From Streptomyces sp. CB01249 (GTDB lineage: Bacteria; Actinomycetota; Actinomycetes; Streptomycetales; Streptomycetaceae): DNA of 64,000 bases. Below the pieces are notes generated by a model. That model made no database searches. It worked only from the letters and a program-made list of their open reading frames with translations, and was not told where the DNA came from. Made by a program: the position numbers and the translations under genes. The stretch covers positions 124,341 to 188,340 of the forward strand of contig NZ_LISW01000003.1 of the NCBI RefSeq assembly GCF_001905735.1, written 5' to 3'. Position 1 is the stretch's first letter. Every line of letters begins with the position of its first letter. Positions 8,513 through 17,370 of the stretch are shown here, in pieces.

Positions 8513-8589
8513 GCCGTTGTCGGTGGGTGCGAGCGGGCTGTCGGCCGGCTGTCGGCGGCCTGTCGGTGGCGGCTGGTCTGATAGTCGGC

Positions 8590-9596
<1,007 letters not shown>

Positions 9597-9600
<4 letters not shown>

Positions 9601-10454
9601 GCACGACGACTCTGACGCCCACCCCCACCGACACACCCGTCTCCGCGCCGGCCGCCAAGCTCCACGACGAGGGCGGCATCGGACTGCGGAACAACCTGCG
9701 CCACATCGGGGCCCTGGTCCGGCGCAATCTGCTCCAGATCAAGAAGGATCCGGAGTCGATGTTCGACGCGCTGCTGATGCCCGTCATCTTCGTGCTGCTG
9801 TTCGTGTACGTCTTCGGCGGCTCGGTCGGCGGCAGCATGGGCGGCGGCCGGCAGGAGTACCTGAACTACCTGATCCCCGGCCTGATGGCGATGATGGGCA
9901 TGAACATCGCCATGGCCGTCGGCAGCGGTGTCAACGACGACTTCCGCAAGGGGGTCATGGACCGCTTCCGTACGATGCCGATCGCGCGCTCCTCGGTGCT
10001 CGTCGCCAAGATCGTGGTCGAGCTGGGCCGGATGATGGTCGCCACGCTCATCCTGTTGGGCATGGGCTTCGCCCTCGGCATGGAGCTCCACGGGTCCGTG
10101 CTCGGACTGATCGCGGCGATCGGCCTGTCGGCCGCGTTCGGCGCCGCCATCATGTGGATCTTCATCCTGCTCGGCCTGGCCATGAAGACGTCCCAGGCGG
10201 TTCAGGGAATGGGGATGCTGGTCATGATGCCGCTCCAGTTCGGTTCCTCGATCTTCGCCCCGCCCACGACGATGCCGGGCTGGCTCCAGACCTTCACCGA
10301 CTACAACCCGCTGTCGAATCTGGCGGACGCGGCGCGCGGCCTCATGATGGGCACCTCGCTCGGCCACTCGGTCTGGCTGACGCTCGGCTGGGCCGTGGTC
10401 ATCACGGCGGCCGTGGCTCCGCTCGCCGTCTCCAAGTTCCGCAAGAAGTCCTGA
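9597..10454 (+). CDS. ABC-2 type permease, DrrB type
   Basis: 285 aa with six membrane segments, partner of the preceding ATPase. The start ATG overlaps the ATPase stop (ATGA), and GAGGAG lies 8 nt upstream. The cytoplasmic N-terminal region ends RRNLLQIKKDPESMFDALLMPVIF, and the central part carries the ABC-2 pattern DDFRKGVMDRFRTMPIARSS. A late PLSNLADAARGLMMG is typical of DrrB proteins. Together the two genes make a drug or natural-product exporter. The stop codon is 2 bp from the stop of the convergent regulator gene. Confidence 0.93.
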
Positions 10455-10456
10455 CG

Positions 10457-13400
10457 TCACGGGTTCGGTTCGGGATCCGCGTCCACGAGGGCGGCGGCCT
10501 CCTCCAGGGAGAGGCCGCCCCCCTCGGCGTACGCGGCTTCGTAGGCGGCGTCCGCGAGGCGGCTGCGGACCAGGTCCTCGGCGCGGGCCAGGTTCTCGCG
10601 TTCCATCGCGTTCATGAAGTGCCCCTTGGGCAGATGCGCCCGGCCGGCGCCCAGCAGCCGCGCCGCGACGAGCGCCCGCTCCTCGCCGCCGAGCCCGCCG
10701 AGCGCCCAGGCCACGATGACCAGATTGATCACCGCCATCTGCGGCGCGACCATCTGCGTCAGCGGGTCCCGTACGCCCTTGAGGGACCGCCGGCTCTGCT
10801 CCAGGGCGCGGGCGTACTCGCCGTCCTGGTTGTCCAGCCAGGCCAGGCCGCCGAGGACGAAGCCCTCGAACACCGCCATGGTCTCGGACGCGAACTCCTC
10901 CTGGAGCAAGGTGAACTGCTCGCGCGCCTCGGCGGTCCGGCCGCACCGGCCCAGCCACATCGCCAGGAACAGCCGGGCCGCCGGGCGGGCTTCGTGCCCG
11001 GTCTGGCGTTCGTCGGCCAGCACCTCGCGCATGCGCGCCTCGCCCTCCTCGCCCCGGCCGAGCTCGGTGAGCACGGCGGCGTGGCGGATGCGGAGTACGG
11101 AGACCTGGGACAGGGCGCCCAGTCGCTCGGCCGAGCGGATGGCGGCCTGGAAGTCCTCGGCGGCCCGCGCGTAGTCGCCCCGCTTCTCACTGGCCTCGCC
11201 GCGTGAGGAGAGTGCCTCGGCCATCCCCCAGTCGTCGCCGATGCGGCTGAAGATCGCCAGGCTCTCGTCGGCGTCCCGGTGGGCCTCACCGGCCCAGTCG
11301 GGGCGGTTGGCCAGCACGTTGGCCCGCATCTGGAGGGCGGCGGCCAGCTCCCACTCGTAACCGAACTCCCGCGCGCCGCGCACCGTTTCGTCCAGCAGGT
11401 GGCGCAGGTCGGAGACGCCGCCGGTGAGCATCACGGCGTAGAACCAGAGCGAGGCGGGGCTGCGGCAGGTCTGCGGCTGACCCGCGCGGTAGGTCGCGAC
11501 GATGGCCCGCAGCCGGGCCATGCTGGCCTCGTTCGTCCACTCGTCCATCGCGTGGTCCATGCTGACCAGCTGGACCAGGGTCACCTGCCGCCGCGCCTCC
11601 TCCAGCAGTTCCTGGCGCATGGGCGGGGGCGCGTCCGTGCAGCGCTCGTGGATGGAGGGCGCGAGCCGTACGGGCTCCGCGAACGGGTCGGGGCCGAGGG
11701 CGGCGGCCGCGTCGGCCCAGTGCAGGGCGTCGCCGCGCAGGTTGCGGATCTGCCAGTACCAGGACAGGGACAGCACCATGCACAGCGCCTCCTGCTCGTC
11801 GCGGGCGGCGACGGCGTGGCGCAGGGCGATGCGCAGGTTCTCGTACTCGCGTTGCAGGAGGCCGATGGCGGCGAGCTGTCCGGAGCCGCGCAGCAGGGGG
11901 TCGGTCGTACGGGCCAGCTCGCGGTAGAACACGAGGTGCCGGTGCTCGACGGCGTCCCGCTCCCCCGACTCCTCCAGGCGCTCCGCCGCGTACTCGCCGA
12001 CGGTCTCCAGGAGCCGGTAGCGCATCCGGCCGTCGTCCGCCGGGGCGGCGACCACGAGCGACTTGTCCACGAGCGAGCCGAGGAGGAGGGCCACCTCGCC
12101 GGAGCGCTCGGCCGTGTCGGCGCAGACGGCCTCGGCGGCCTCCAGGGTGCAGCCGCCCGCGAAGACGGAGAGGCGGCGCAGGACGACGCGCTCGTCGTCG
12201 TCCAGCAGCTCCCAGGACCAGTCCACGACCGCGCGCAGCGTCTGCTGGCGGGGCAGCACGGTACGGCTGCCGCTGGTCAGCAGGCGGAAGCGGTCGTCCA
12301 GCCGGTCCGCGATCTGCTGCGGCGTGAGCATCCGCAGCCGGGCCGCGGCGAGCTCGATGGCGAGCGGCAGGCCGTCCAGGCGGCGGCAGATCTCGGCGGC
12401 GGCCGCCGCCGTCGCCTCGTCCGCGTCCACCCGGAAGCCGGGGCGGGCGGCGGCGCCGCGCTCCGCGAGCAGCCGCAGCGCGGTCGGGTCCGGCAGCGGG
12501 TCGACCGGCCGGACCGCCTCGCCCGGCACGCCGAGGGGTTCCCGGCTGGTCGCGAGGACGGTGAGCCGGGGGCAGCGGGCCAACAGATGATCGGCGAGCG
12601 CGGCGGCGGCCTCGATGACGTGCTCGCAGTTGTCGAGGAGGAGCAGCATGCGGCGCCGGGAGCAGTACTCGGTGAGCCGGGCCAGCGACTCACCGGCCGC
12701 GCGCTCCTCGCCGGAGGCCCGTTCGGCCGCCCGCAGCTCCCCGGAGCCGGCGCCGCTCAGCACGGTCTCCCGGGCCCCGAGCGCGGCGAGCACCGCCTCC
12801 GGCACGGCCTCCGGGTCGTCCACGGGGGCCAGCTCGGCGAGCCAGATGCCGTCCGGCCAGGTACCGGCGTCGACGGTGTCCGCGACCTCCTGCGAGAGCC
12901 GGGTCTTCCCGGCGCCGCCGGGGCCGAGCAGGGTGACCAGGCGGCCCCGGGAGAGGTCGCCGCGCAGGGCCTCCATCTCCCGCTCCCGGCCGACGAAGCT
13001 GGTGAGCCGGGCGCGGAGGTTGCCGAGGGGGGCGGCGGGGGCGGCGGGGGCCTTCGCGGGGGCCGGGGGCTCCTGCCGCAGCAGCTCGGCGTACAGGCCG
13101 GTCAGCTCGGGGCCCGGGTCGGTGCCGAGGCGGTCGGCGAGGAGGGTGCGGACCTCGTCGTAGGCGGCGAGGGCCTGGGCGGTGCGCCCGGCGTCGCGCA
13201 GGGCGCGCAGGCGGAGCGCCTGGAGCGGTTCGTCCATGGGGTGTTCGCCGCAGAGCGCGGTCAGCTCCGGCAGCACCTCGGTGGCCCGGCCGAGCGCCAG
13301 CTCCGCGGCGAGCCGGTCCCGGCGGGCGTCGAGCCGGCGGGCGGTCCAGCGCGCGGCGGCGGCGTGCCGGTCGGGGAGGTCGGCGAGGGCGGGGCCCCGC

Positions 13401-13849
13401 CAGAGGGCGAGGGCGTCGCTCAGGAGGGCCGCCGCCCGGGCCGGGTCGCCCTCCGCGAGGGCCCGCGCGCCTTCACCGGCGAGCCGTTCGAAGCGGAAGA
13501 GGTCGACGGCCTCCGGTTCGGCGGCCAGCCGGTAGCCGCTCTCCGCCGAGGCGACGGCGTCGTGCCCGATGGCCCGCCGCAGCCGCCCCACCAGCGCCTG
13601 GAGGGCACCGGCCGCGTCGGCGGGCGGTTCGCCGTCCCACACCTCGTCCACGAGCACGGCGACCGGGACCGTCCGGCCGGGCCGCAGCGCCAGCACGGTG
13701 AGCAGCGCGCGCAGCCGCGCCCCGCCGACGGAGAGGGCCGTGCCGTCGTCGCGGAGGGCCTGGGTCGTACCGAGGATGCCGTAGCGCACGCGCCCATTCT
13801 CCGCGACCGGCCCCGGTGCCCGCACAGCCGCCCCGCCCCTGCTCGTCAT
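10457..13849 (-). CDS. Large BTAD/NB-ARC/TPR transcriptional regulator (AfsR-like)
   Basis: About 1130 aa. Order of domains: winged-helix DNA-binding domain (about residues 22-110), bacterial transcriptional activation domain (about 115-265), NB-ARC ATPase with P-loop LLGPGGAGKT near 308 and Walker B RMLLLLDNCEHVIEA, then a long TPR-rich C-terminal half. This is the AfsR/SARP-extended architecture that activates secondary metabolism or development. ATG 13849 has an AAGGG ribosome site; GTG 13789 (VRYGILG) is an alternative. The open frame further upstream overlaps the cupin gene and is not believed. It faces the DrrAB genes, so a regulatory link is possible but unproven. Confidence 0.9.
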   Translation of the reverse strand: MTSRGGAAVRAPGPVAENGRVRYGILGTTQALRDDGTALSVGGARLRALLTVLALRPGRTVPVAVLVDEVWDGEPPADAAGALQALVGRLRRAIGHDAVASAESGYRLAAEPEAVDLFRFERLAGEGARALAEGDPARAAALLSDALALWRGPALADLPDRHAAAARWTARRLDARRDRLAAELALGRATEVLPELTALCGEHPMDEPLQALRLRALRDAGRTAQALAAYDEVRTLLADRLGTDPGPELTGLYAELLRQEPPAPAKAPAAPAAPLGNLRARLTSFVGREREMEALRGDLSRGRLVTLLGPGGAGKTRLSQEVADTVDAGTWPDGIWLAELAPVDDPEAVPEAVLAALGARETVLSGAGSGELRAAERASGEERAAGESLARLTEYCSRRRMLLLLDNCEHVIEAAAALADHLLARCPRLTVLATSREPLGVPGEAVRPVDPLPDPTALRLLAERGAAARPGFRVDADEATAAAAAEICRRLDGLPLAIELAAARLRMLTPQQIADRLDDRFRLLTSGSRTVLPRQQTLRAVVDWSWELLDDDERVVLRRLSVFAGGCTLEAAEAVCADTAERSGEVALLLGSLVDKSLVVAAPADDGRMRYRLLETVGEYAAERLEESGERDAVEHRHLVFYRELARTTDPLLRGSGQLAAIGLLQREYENLRIALRHAVAARDEQEALCMVLSLSWYWQIRNLRGDALHWADAAAALGPDPFAEPVRLAPSIHERCTDAPPPMRQELLEEARRQVTLVQLVSMDHAMDEWTNEASMARLRAIVATYRAGQPQTCRSPASLWFYAVMLTGGVSDLRHLLDETVRGAREFGYEWELAAALQMRANVLANRPDWAGEAHRDADESLAIFSRIGDDWGMAEALSSRGEASEKRGDYARAAEDFQAAIRSAERLGALSQVSVLRIRHAAVLTELGRGEEGEARMREVLADERQTGHEARPAARLFLAMWLGRCGRTAEAREQFTLLQEEFASETMAVFEGFVLGGLAWLDNQDGEYARALEQSRRSLKGVRDPLTQMVAPQMAVINLVIVAWALGGLGGEERALVAARLLGAGRAHLPKGHFMNAMERENLARAEDLVRSRLADAAYEAAYAEGGGLSLEEAAALVDADPEPNP

Positions 13850-13905
13850 GGCCCCACCCTTTCCGGTCCGGGGGCGGGAAGCGAACCGTTTCCGCCGTGT
13901 CGCCG

Positions 13906-14292
13906 TCAGCCCTCGGGCGCCTGCTCCTTCGGCTCGACCGCGTAACCGGGTACGGACGGCCAGCGGACGGTGAGCACCACGGACTCCTCCTCGGCGATCC
14001 AGGAGTGGTCGACGCCGACGCCCCACACCACGTAGTCGCCCTGCTCCTCCAGGAGCACGCTGCGCCCGGGCAGCTCCACCCGGAACCGCCCGCTGATGAG
14101 CACGAGCAGCGCGGTCCGGCTCTCCCCACGCACCCACTGCGCCCGCTCGTCCCCCACCGGGTGGACGCCCCACTTGATCTCGACGTCCTCGCTGTGCCGG
14201 GGATCGCCCGCGTCCTTGAAGTGCCCGAGGATCCATCCCCGGTCGAGCGCGGCATCCTTGCCGGCGTTGCCCACGTATACGTTGTCGTTCAC
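13906..14292 (-). CDS. Small cupin-fold protein
   Basis: 128 aa with a single-domain cupin pattern: GESRTALLVLISGRFRVEL, then LEEQGDYVVWGVGVDHSWIAEEESVVLTVRW. The second conserved His is present in VDHSW, but the canonical first-motif His residues are not clear, so metal binding is doubtful. Function unknown. The GTG start lacks a ribosome site and has TAGCGT (plus-strand 14301-14306) 8 nt upstream, which suggests a leaderless message. It lies 56 bp upstream of the large regulator gene on the same strand and could be cotranscribed with it. Confidence 0.7.
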   Translation of the reverse strand: MNDNVYVGNAGKDAALDRGWILGHFKDAGDPRHSEDVEIKWGVHPVGDERAQWVRGESRTALLVLISGRFRVELPGRSVLLEEQGDYVVWGVGVDHSWIAEEESVVLTVRWPSVPGYAVEPKEQAPEG

Positions 14293-14387
14293 GTGGGGGG
14301 ACGCTAGCAGGGGGCTTTCCCGTCCGGCGGGGCGGCTGATCGGCCTCGAGTCGGCGGCGAGCCACCGCAGGAACGCCTGGACAGCCC

Positions 14388-15260
14388 CTAATCACTCCTG
14401 CTGGCCGGTCGCACACGCGGCCGGTCAAATCGTCGACTCGCAGCCAGAATCAGTCCCCGGGCAGCCTCCCCGTACACCGCTGACTGCCGTAGGAGCCCAA
14501 ACGCCTTGTGGTACAGCTCGATCTCGCGGGGCTGAGTGACCGACAGCTCGGCAGAGAACGTTTCTACGAGGACGAGCCTGTCATCGAACATCGAGAACGA
14601 GTGGCCAAGCCAGATGGCCGTCTGAGCACCGGCTGGGACTACTCCGAGACTCACTCGCGGCAAGCCCATCACTGCCATGAGGCGGTCGAGTTGGGCCTTC
14701 ATTACGTCAGCACCGCCGACATTCGAGTACAGCGCCTGCTCCCCGAGGAGCACGTTGTACACCCGCTCCCCCTCGTACAGGTACCGCTGCCGCTCCAGGC
14801 GCTTCCCTACCGCAGCTTCGACGTCATCGGGGAACTCATAGAATCCGACAGCCTGCTGGAACACCTCGGCCGCGTACTCCGCCGTCTGAAAAGTGCCCCA
14901 AACCATGGAGGGGTTCCAAATCCTGAAGACCTTGGTCTTGGCATAGATGGGGATCGACTTCTTCTGTCGGGTCTCCGCCCCGGCATGGAGCTGCCGACGC
15001 CACTCCAACCACAGCTCGTCAATGTGCCGAACGGTGGCGATGAGGTCTGGGACACACGCTTCCCGGCCCGTAACCCCACACCAGGCCCGGATGTCGTCTT
15101 CACTCGCGTTCTGCTTGCCGTTCTCAAGCCGCGATACCTTTGATTCCTGCCAGTCCAGGGCACGCGCCAGCGCCCGACCACTGCCGAATCCGGCGTCCTT
15201 CCGGAATCCACGCAGCCGGGCACCCAACGCCTCACGGGCTTCCTGTGCTTGCTTGCTCAC
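14388..15260 (-). CDS. HTH-XRE regulator with DUF5753 (Scr1/WhiJ-like)
   Basis: 290 aa. An N-terminal XRE helix-turn-helix (LRGFRKDAGFGSGRALARALDWQESKVSRLENGKQ) is followed by the DUF5753 domain: MVWGTFQTAEYAAEV, RLERQRYLYE, and LGVVPAGAQTAIWLGHSFSMFD. Streptomyces carries dozens of these WhiJ-like proteins, usually next to small DUF397 proteins, and some act in development. GTG 15260 is the domain-consistent start; the frame upstream overlaps the next gene. It sits 7 bp after the DUF6879-like gene, so the two are cotranscribed, and a DUF397 gene lies divergently at 16519. Confidence 0.88.
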   Translation of the reverse strand: MSKQAQEAREALGARLRGFRKDAGFGSGRALARALDWQESKVSRLENGKQNASEDDIRAWCGVTGREACVPDLIATVRHIDELWLEWRRQLHAGAETRQKKSIPIYAKTKVFRIWNPSMVWGTFQTAEYAAEVFQQAVGFYEFPDDVEAAVGKRLERQRYLYEGERVYNVLLGEQALYSNVGGADVMKAQLDRLMAVMGLPRVSLGVVPAGAQTAIWLGHSFSMFDDRLVLVETFSAELSVTQPREIELYHKAFGLLRQSAVYGEAARGLILAASRRFDRPRVRPASRSD

Positions 15261-15267
15261 GAGTCGA

Positions 15268-15792
15268 TCAGGGCTTGCACTCGAGAGTGGGAATGGCGAG
15301 CGACCAGAGTAGGTCCCGGACGCGGACGCACTCGTTGACGACAGCGGGGGTCTCGATGACCTCGGATCCCAGGACTCGCCCGGCCTCGTTGAAGTGCCCC
15401 ACGGCCAAGAGCTTGTCGTCGAAAAGCCACCAGTCGTTGCCGTCCACAGGGAAGCGCAGGCCACCGGGGAGCCTGTGTCGCGGCAGCCATCGGATTGCCT
15501 CGCCTGCCCTTTCGTTGGCAGCCGCGGTAGCCCGCTCCCACCGGATGTACGGGCTGTGGGGCTCGGTCACAACCCGAACCCGTCGCACAGTCCGGCCGGC
15601 CCCCGTGACCCGCCCCACCAGCTCGGCCCAAGGCGCGAACCACTCGAGGTCATCCGGTTCGCCCCGCAGCCAGCGCTCGTACGGCCCGTCCTCGACCGGG
15701 ACCGAGTAGTCATCCCTCAGCTCCAGGTGGAAGGCATCGCGCGAGACGCGCTCGATGAGCCGGTTGCGCTCAGCGCCGGAGATCAGCTCCAC
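15268..15792 (-). CDS. DUF6879-like protein
   Basis: 174 aa. I recognise the pattern of the DUF6879 family that accompanies Scr1/DUF5753 regulators: FHLELRDDYSVPVEDGPYERWL, VRRVRVVTEPHSPYIRWE, and a C-terminal NDWWLFDDKLLAVGHFN. The function of the family is not established. GTG 15792 has an excellent GGAGGA site 6 nt upstream and overlaps the preceding gene by 23 bp, so translation is coupled. A pairing in which this protein partners the downstream HTH protein is plausible from context alone. Confidence 0.8.
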   Translation of the reverse strand: MELISGAERNRLIERVSRDAFHLELRDDYSVPVEDGPYERWLRGEPDDLEWFAPWAELVGRVTGAGRTVRRVRVVTEPHSPYIRWERATAAANERAGEAIRWLPRHRLPGGLRFPVDGNDWWLFDDKLLAVGHFNEAGRVLGSEVIETPAVVNECVRVRDLLWSLAIPTLECKP

Positions 15793-16171
15793 GCGGTTCC
15801 TCCAGTAGGGCGGTGATCGCGGCCTTGGGAACCTCGACCACGGTCTCGTAGTCCGGAATCTCCATCTGCGCCAGGGCCTCACGATCAGTTACCTCCAGGC
15901 CCTGGACGACGAACGTACCGTTCGGCGTCAGAACCATGATGGGGTCTTCCAATCGCCTGATCTCCCCGGTCGGCAGCCCGTCCTTCGTCAGGTGCTCGAA
16001 CAGTTCCGTCGGAACCTCGACGACCGTCTGGCCCTCAGGGATTTCGAGTTGCATCAGCAGGTCGTTCGCGAAGATCTTCCACCCCTGAACGAGGTATGTA
16101 CCCCGGTCCGTGGAGTACAAGGTCGGACAGTCGCCCACATTGGAGTTCTTACCAAGGAACCGTAACTTCAT
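15770..16171 (-). CDS. Unrecognised protein built of two tandem repeats
   Basis: 133 aa, no known function. Two about 45-residue halves are clearly homologous: GTYLVQGWKI...MQLEIPEGQTVVEVP and GTFVVQGLEV...AQMEIPDYETVVEVP. It begins MKLRFLGKN. ATG 16171 has GGGAGAA 7 nt upstream. Codon 3 is TTA (plus-strand 16163-16165), so translation should need the bldA tRNA, placing it under developmental control. It is first of a three-gene minus-strand unit with the DUF6879-like and HTH-DUF5753 genes. Confidence 0.8.
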   Translation of the reverse strand: MKLRFLGKNSNVGDCPTLYSTDRGTYLVQGWKIFANDLLMQLEIPEGQTVVEVPTELFEHLTKDGLPTGEIRRLEDPIMVLTPNGTFVVQGLEVTDREALAQMEIPDYETVVEVPKAAITALLEEPRGADLRR

Positions 16172-16518
16172 GGCCGTTCTCCCGTCCGCCGTCTTGCTCT
16201 GGTTTGCGCGACAGGACGAGGCTCGCCAAGGTATTCGAGCCCGTCAACCGACTTGCTGCAAACTGGCGCAATCCGCTTGGGAATGCACTTCCCATCCATC
16301 TAGCTTCGTTGCGAACGGCGCAGCGGACAGTGCGATGTGATGAAGCAACAACTACGGCTGCGACCGTCGATATCAGGCTCCCAGGAAGACACGACACGGC
16401 TCCTCGCGGGTAACGCCTGCGAGACGCCGGCCGTCATCTCTTGCGGGGCCGGGTTACGAGTGCACGACGGCGCGGAGACCGAATCTCCGCTCAGTGCGAT
16501 ACCAGGAGGATGCTTCCG
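16172..16518. other. Divergent intergenic region
   Basis: 347 bp between the minus-strand triad and the DUF397 gene, visibly less GC-rich than the core. It must hold both promoters, but no convincing -35/-10 pair stands out. A perfect 7-bp-stem hairpin (16472-16478 with 16484-16490, loop CCGAA) lies about 15 nt before the DUF397 ribosome site. Confidence 0.4.
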
Positions 16519-16761
16519 ATGAACGGAAACCTCTACTCCCTGCCCGTACCCGAGGGCTCCGCATTCAAGCAGTACTGCGGAGGCAACCTCGGCGGCTCCA
16601 ACGAGACGTGCGTGTCCTTCGCTGCCATCCCCGGCACGGAGTCCTCGTTCGCCATCCGTGACAGCAAGCCGGAGGGGGCCGGCCAGGAGCTTCGCTTCAC
16701 CGAGGCCGAACTCGACGTGTTTGCGACGGGCTGGGCAAGGCAGCGGGGTCTGGCGGTCTAA
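16519..16761 (+). CDS. DUF397 domain protein
   Basis: 80-aa protein with the DUF397 signature: an aromatic start, a Gly/Asn-Cys turn (GGNLGGSNETCVSF) and FAIRDSKPEGAGQELRFTEAELDVFATG. These small proteins are the usual partners of HTH-DUF5753 regulators in Streptomyces (the whiJ-type gene clusters); their molecular role is not settled. AGGAGG at 16504-16509 is well spaced for ATG 16519; ATG 16510 is in frame but too close. Confidence 0.85.
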   Translation: MNGNLYSLPVPEGSAFKQYCGGNLGGSNETCVSFAAIPGTESSFAIRDSKPEGAGQELRFTEAELDVFATGWARQRGLAV

Positions 16762-16851
16762 TCTGACCCCTCCCAGAGCACAGAGCATCACACAGGCGGG
16801 CCGCCCGAGGTCTCTCCTCGGGCTGCTCGCCGCCTCCCCCGAAGGGCGCAT

Positions 16852-17358
16852 ATGACCTGGTCAGGGCACTGGCACGGATACGGTCCATGGAGTGGGCCAT
16901 CTGCTGTGTACGGGAAGGAGGGCGGTCGCCGGCCACCCCACCCGAACGGCCCACCCTCAGTGCTCAACCCCGAGGACAAGAAGCAGCAGGAAGTCCTGGA
17001 CCGGTACCGGGAAGCCGCTGCCGAGTTCCAGACGGGCAACGTGCCTCCGACGATGACCGGCCACTGGCTGATGAAGAAGAGCCAGGTTTCCGCCGACCGG
17101 ACCTGGAGCGACCTGGGTATCGCGCTGGCGTGGCTGACGAAGACATACGAGGAGAGCCCGCCCAACGTGCGCGCGGACGGACTTCGGGCGTACAGCAGTC
17201 TCGAAAACAAACTGGAGTACGCCCTCGACGTGCTCCCTCGTGGCGTCGATGTGACCTGGGTGTACTACACAGCAGCAAAGAGCCTGATGTCGTTCTCGGT
17301 CGTGTGTTGCCCCAACCGCTTCCATCCGGCTCTCTCTTGTCCGCTTCCACCGTCGTAA
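16852..17358 (+). CDS. Unrecognised 168-aa protein with Cys/Pro-rich C-terminal tail
   Basis: No family recognised. The N-terminus is rich in Trp, Gly and His (WSGHWHGYGPW), the centre (about residues 40-130) looks helical and charged, and the last 24 residues change character: a hydrophobic stretch, then CCPNRFHPALSCPLPPS (Cys 152, 153, 163). ATG 16852 follows GAAGGG by 5 nt. Its TAA stop lies 12 bp before the JmjC gene and the intervening bases supply that gene's ribosome site, so the two are coupled. The tail could be a modification target or simply a metal-binding end. Confidence 0.65.
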   Translation: MTWSGHWHGYGPWSGPSAVYGKEGGRRPPHPNGPPSVLNPEDKKQQEVLDRYREAAAEFQTGNVPPTMTGHWLMKKSQVSADRTWSDLGIALAWLTKTYEESPPNVRADGLRAYSSLENKLEYALDVLPRGVDVTWVYYTAAKSLMSFSVVCCPNRFHPALSCPLPPS

Positions 17359-17370
17359 GGAACCGACGCG

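Noticed and set aside
8507..8575. CTGTCGGC-like repeats as iterons or an origin
   Set aside because: The units are short, degenerate and partly belong to the panB terminator; no replication gene is nearby.
13850..14428. N-terminal extension of the large BTAD regulator
   Set aside because: It overlaps the better-supported cupin gene on the same strand and shows no domain; a ribosome site is present at 13849.
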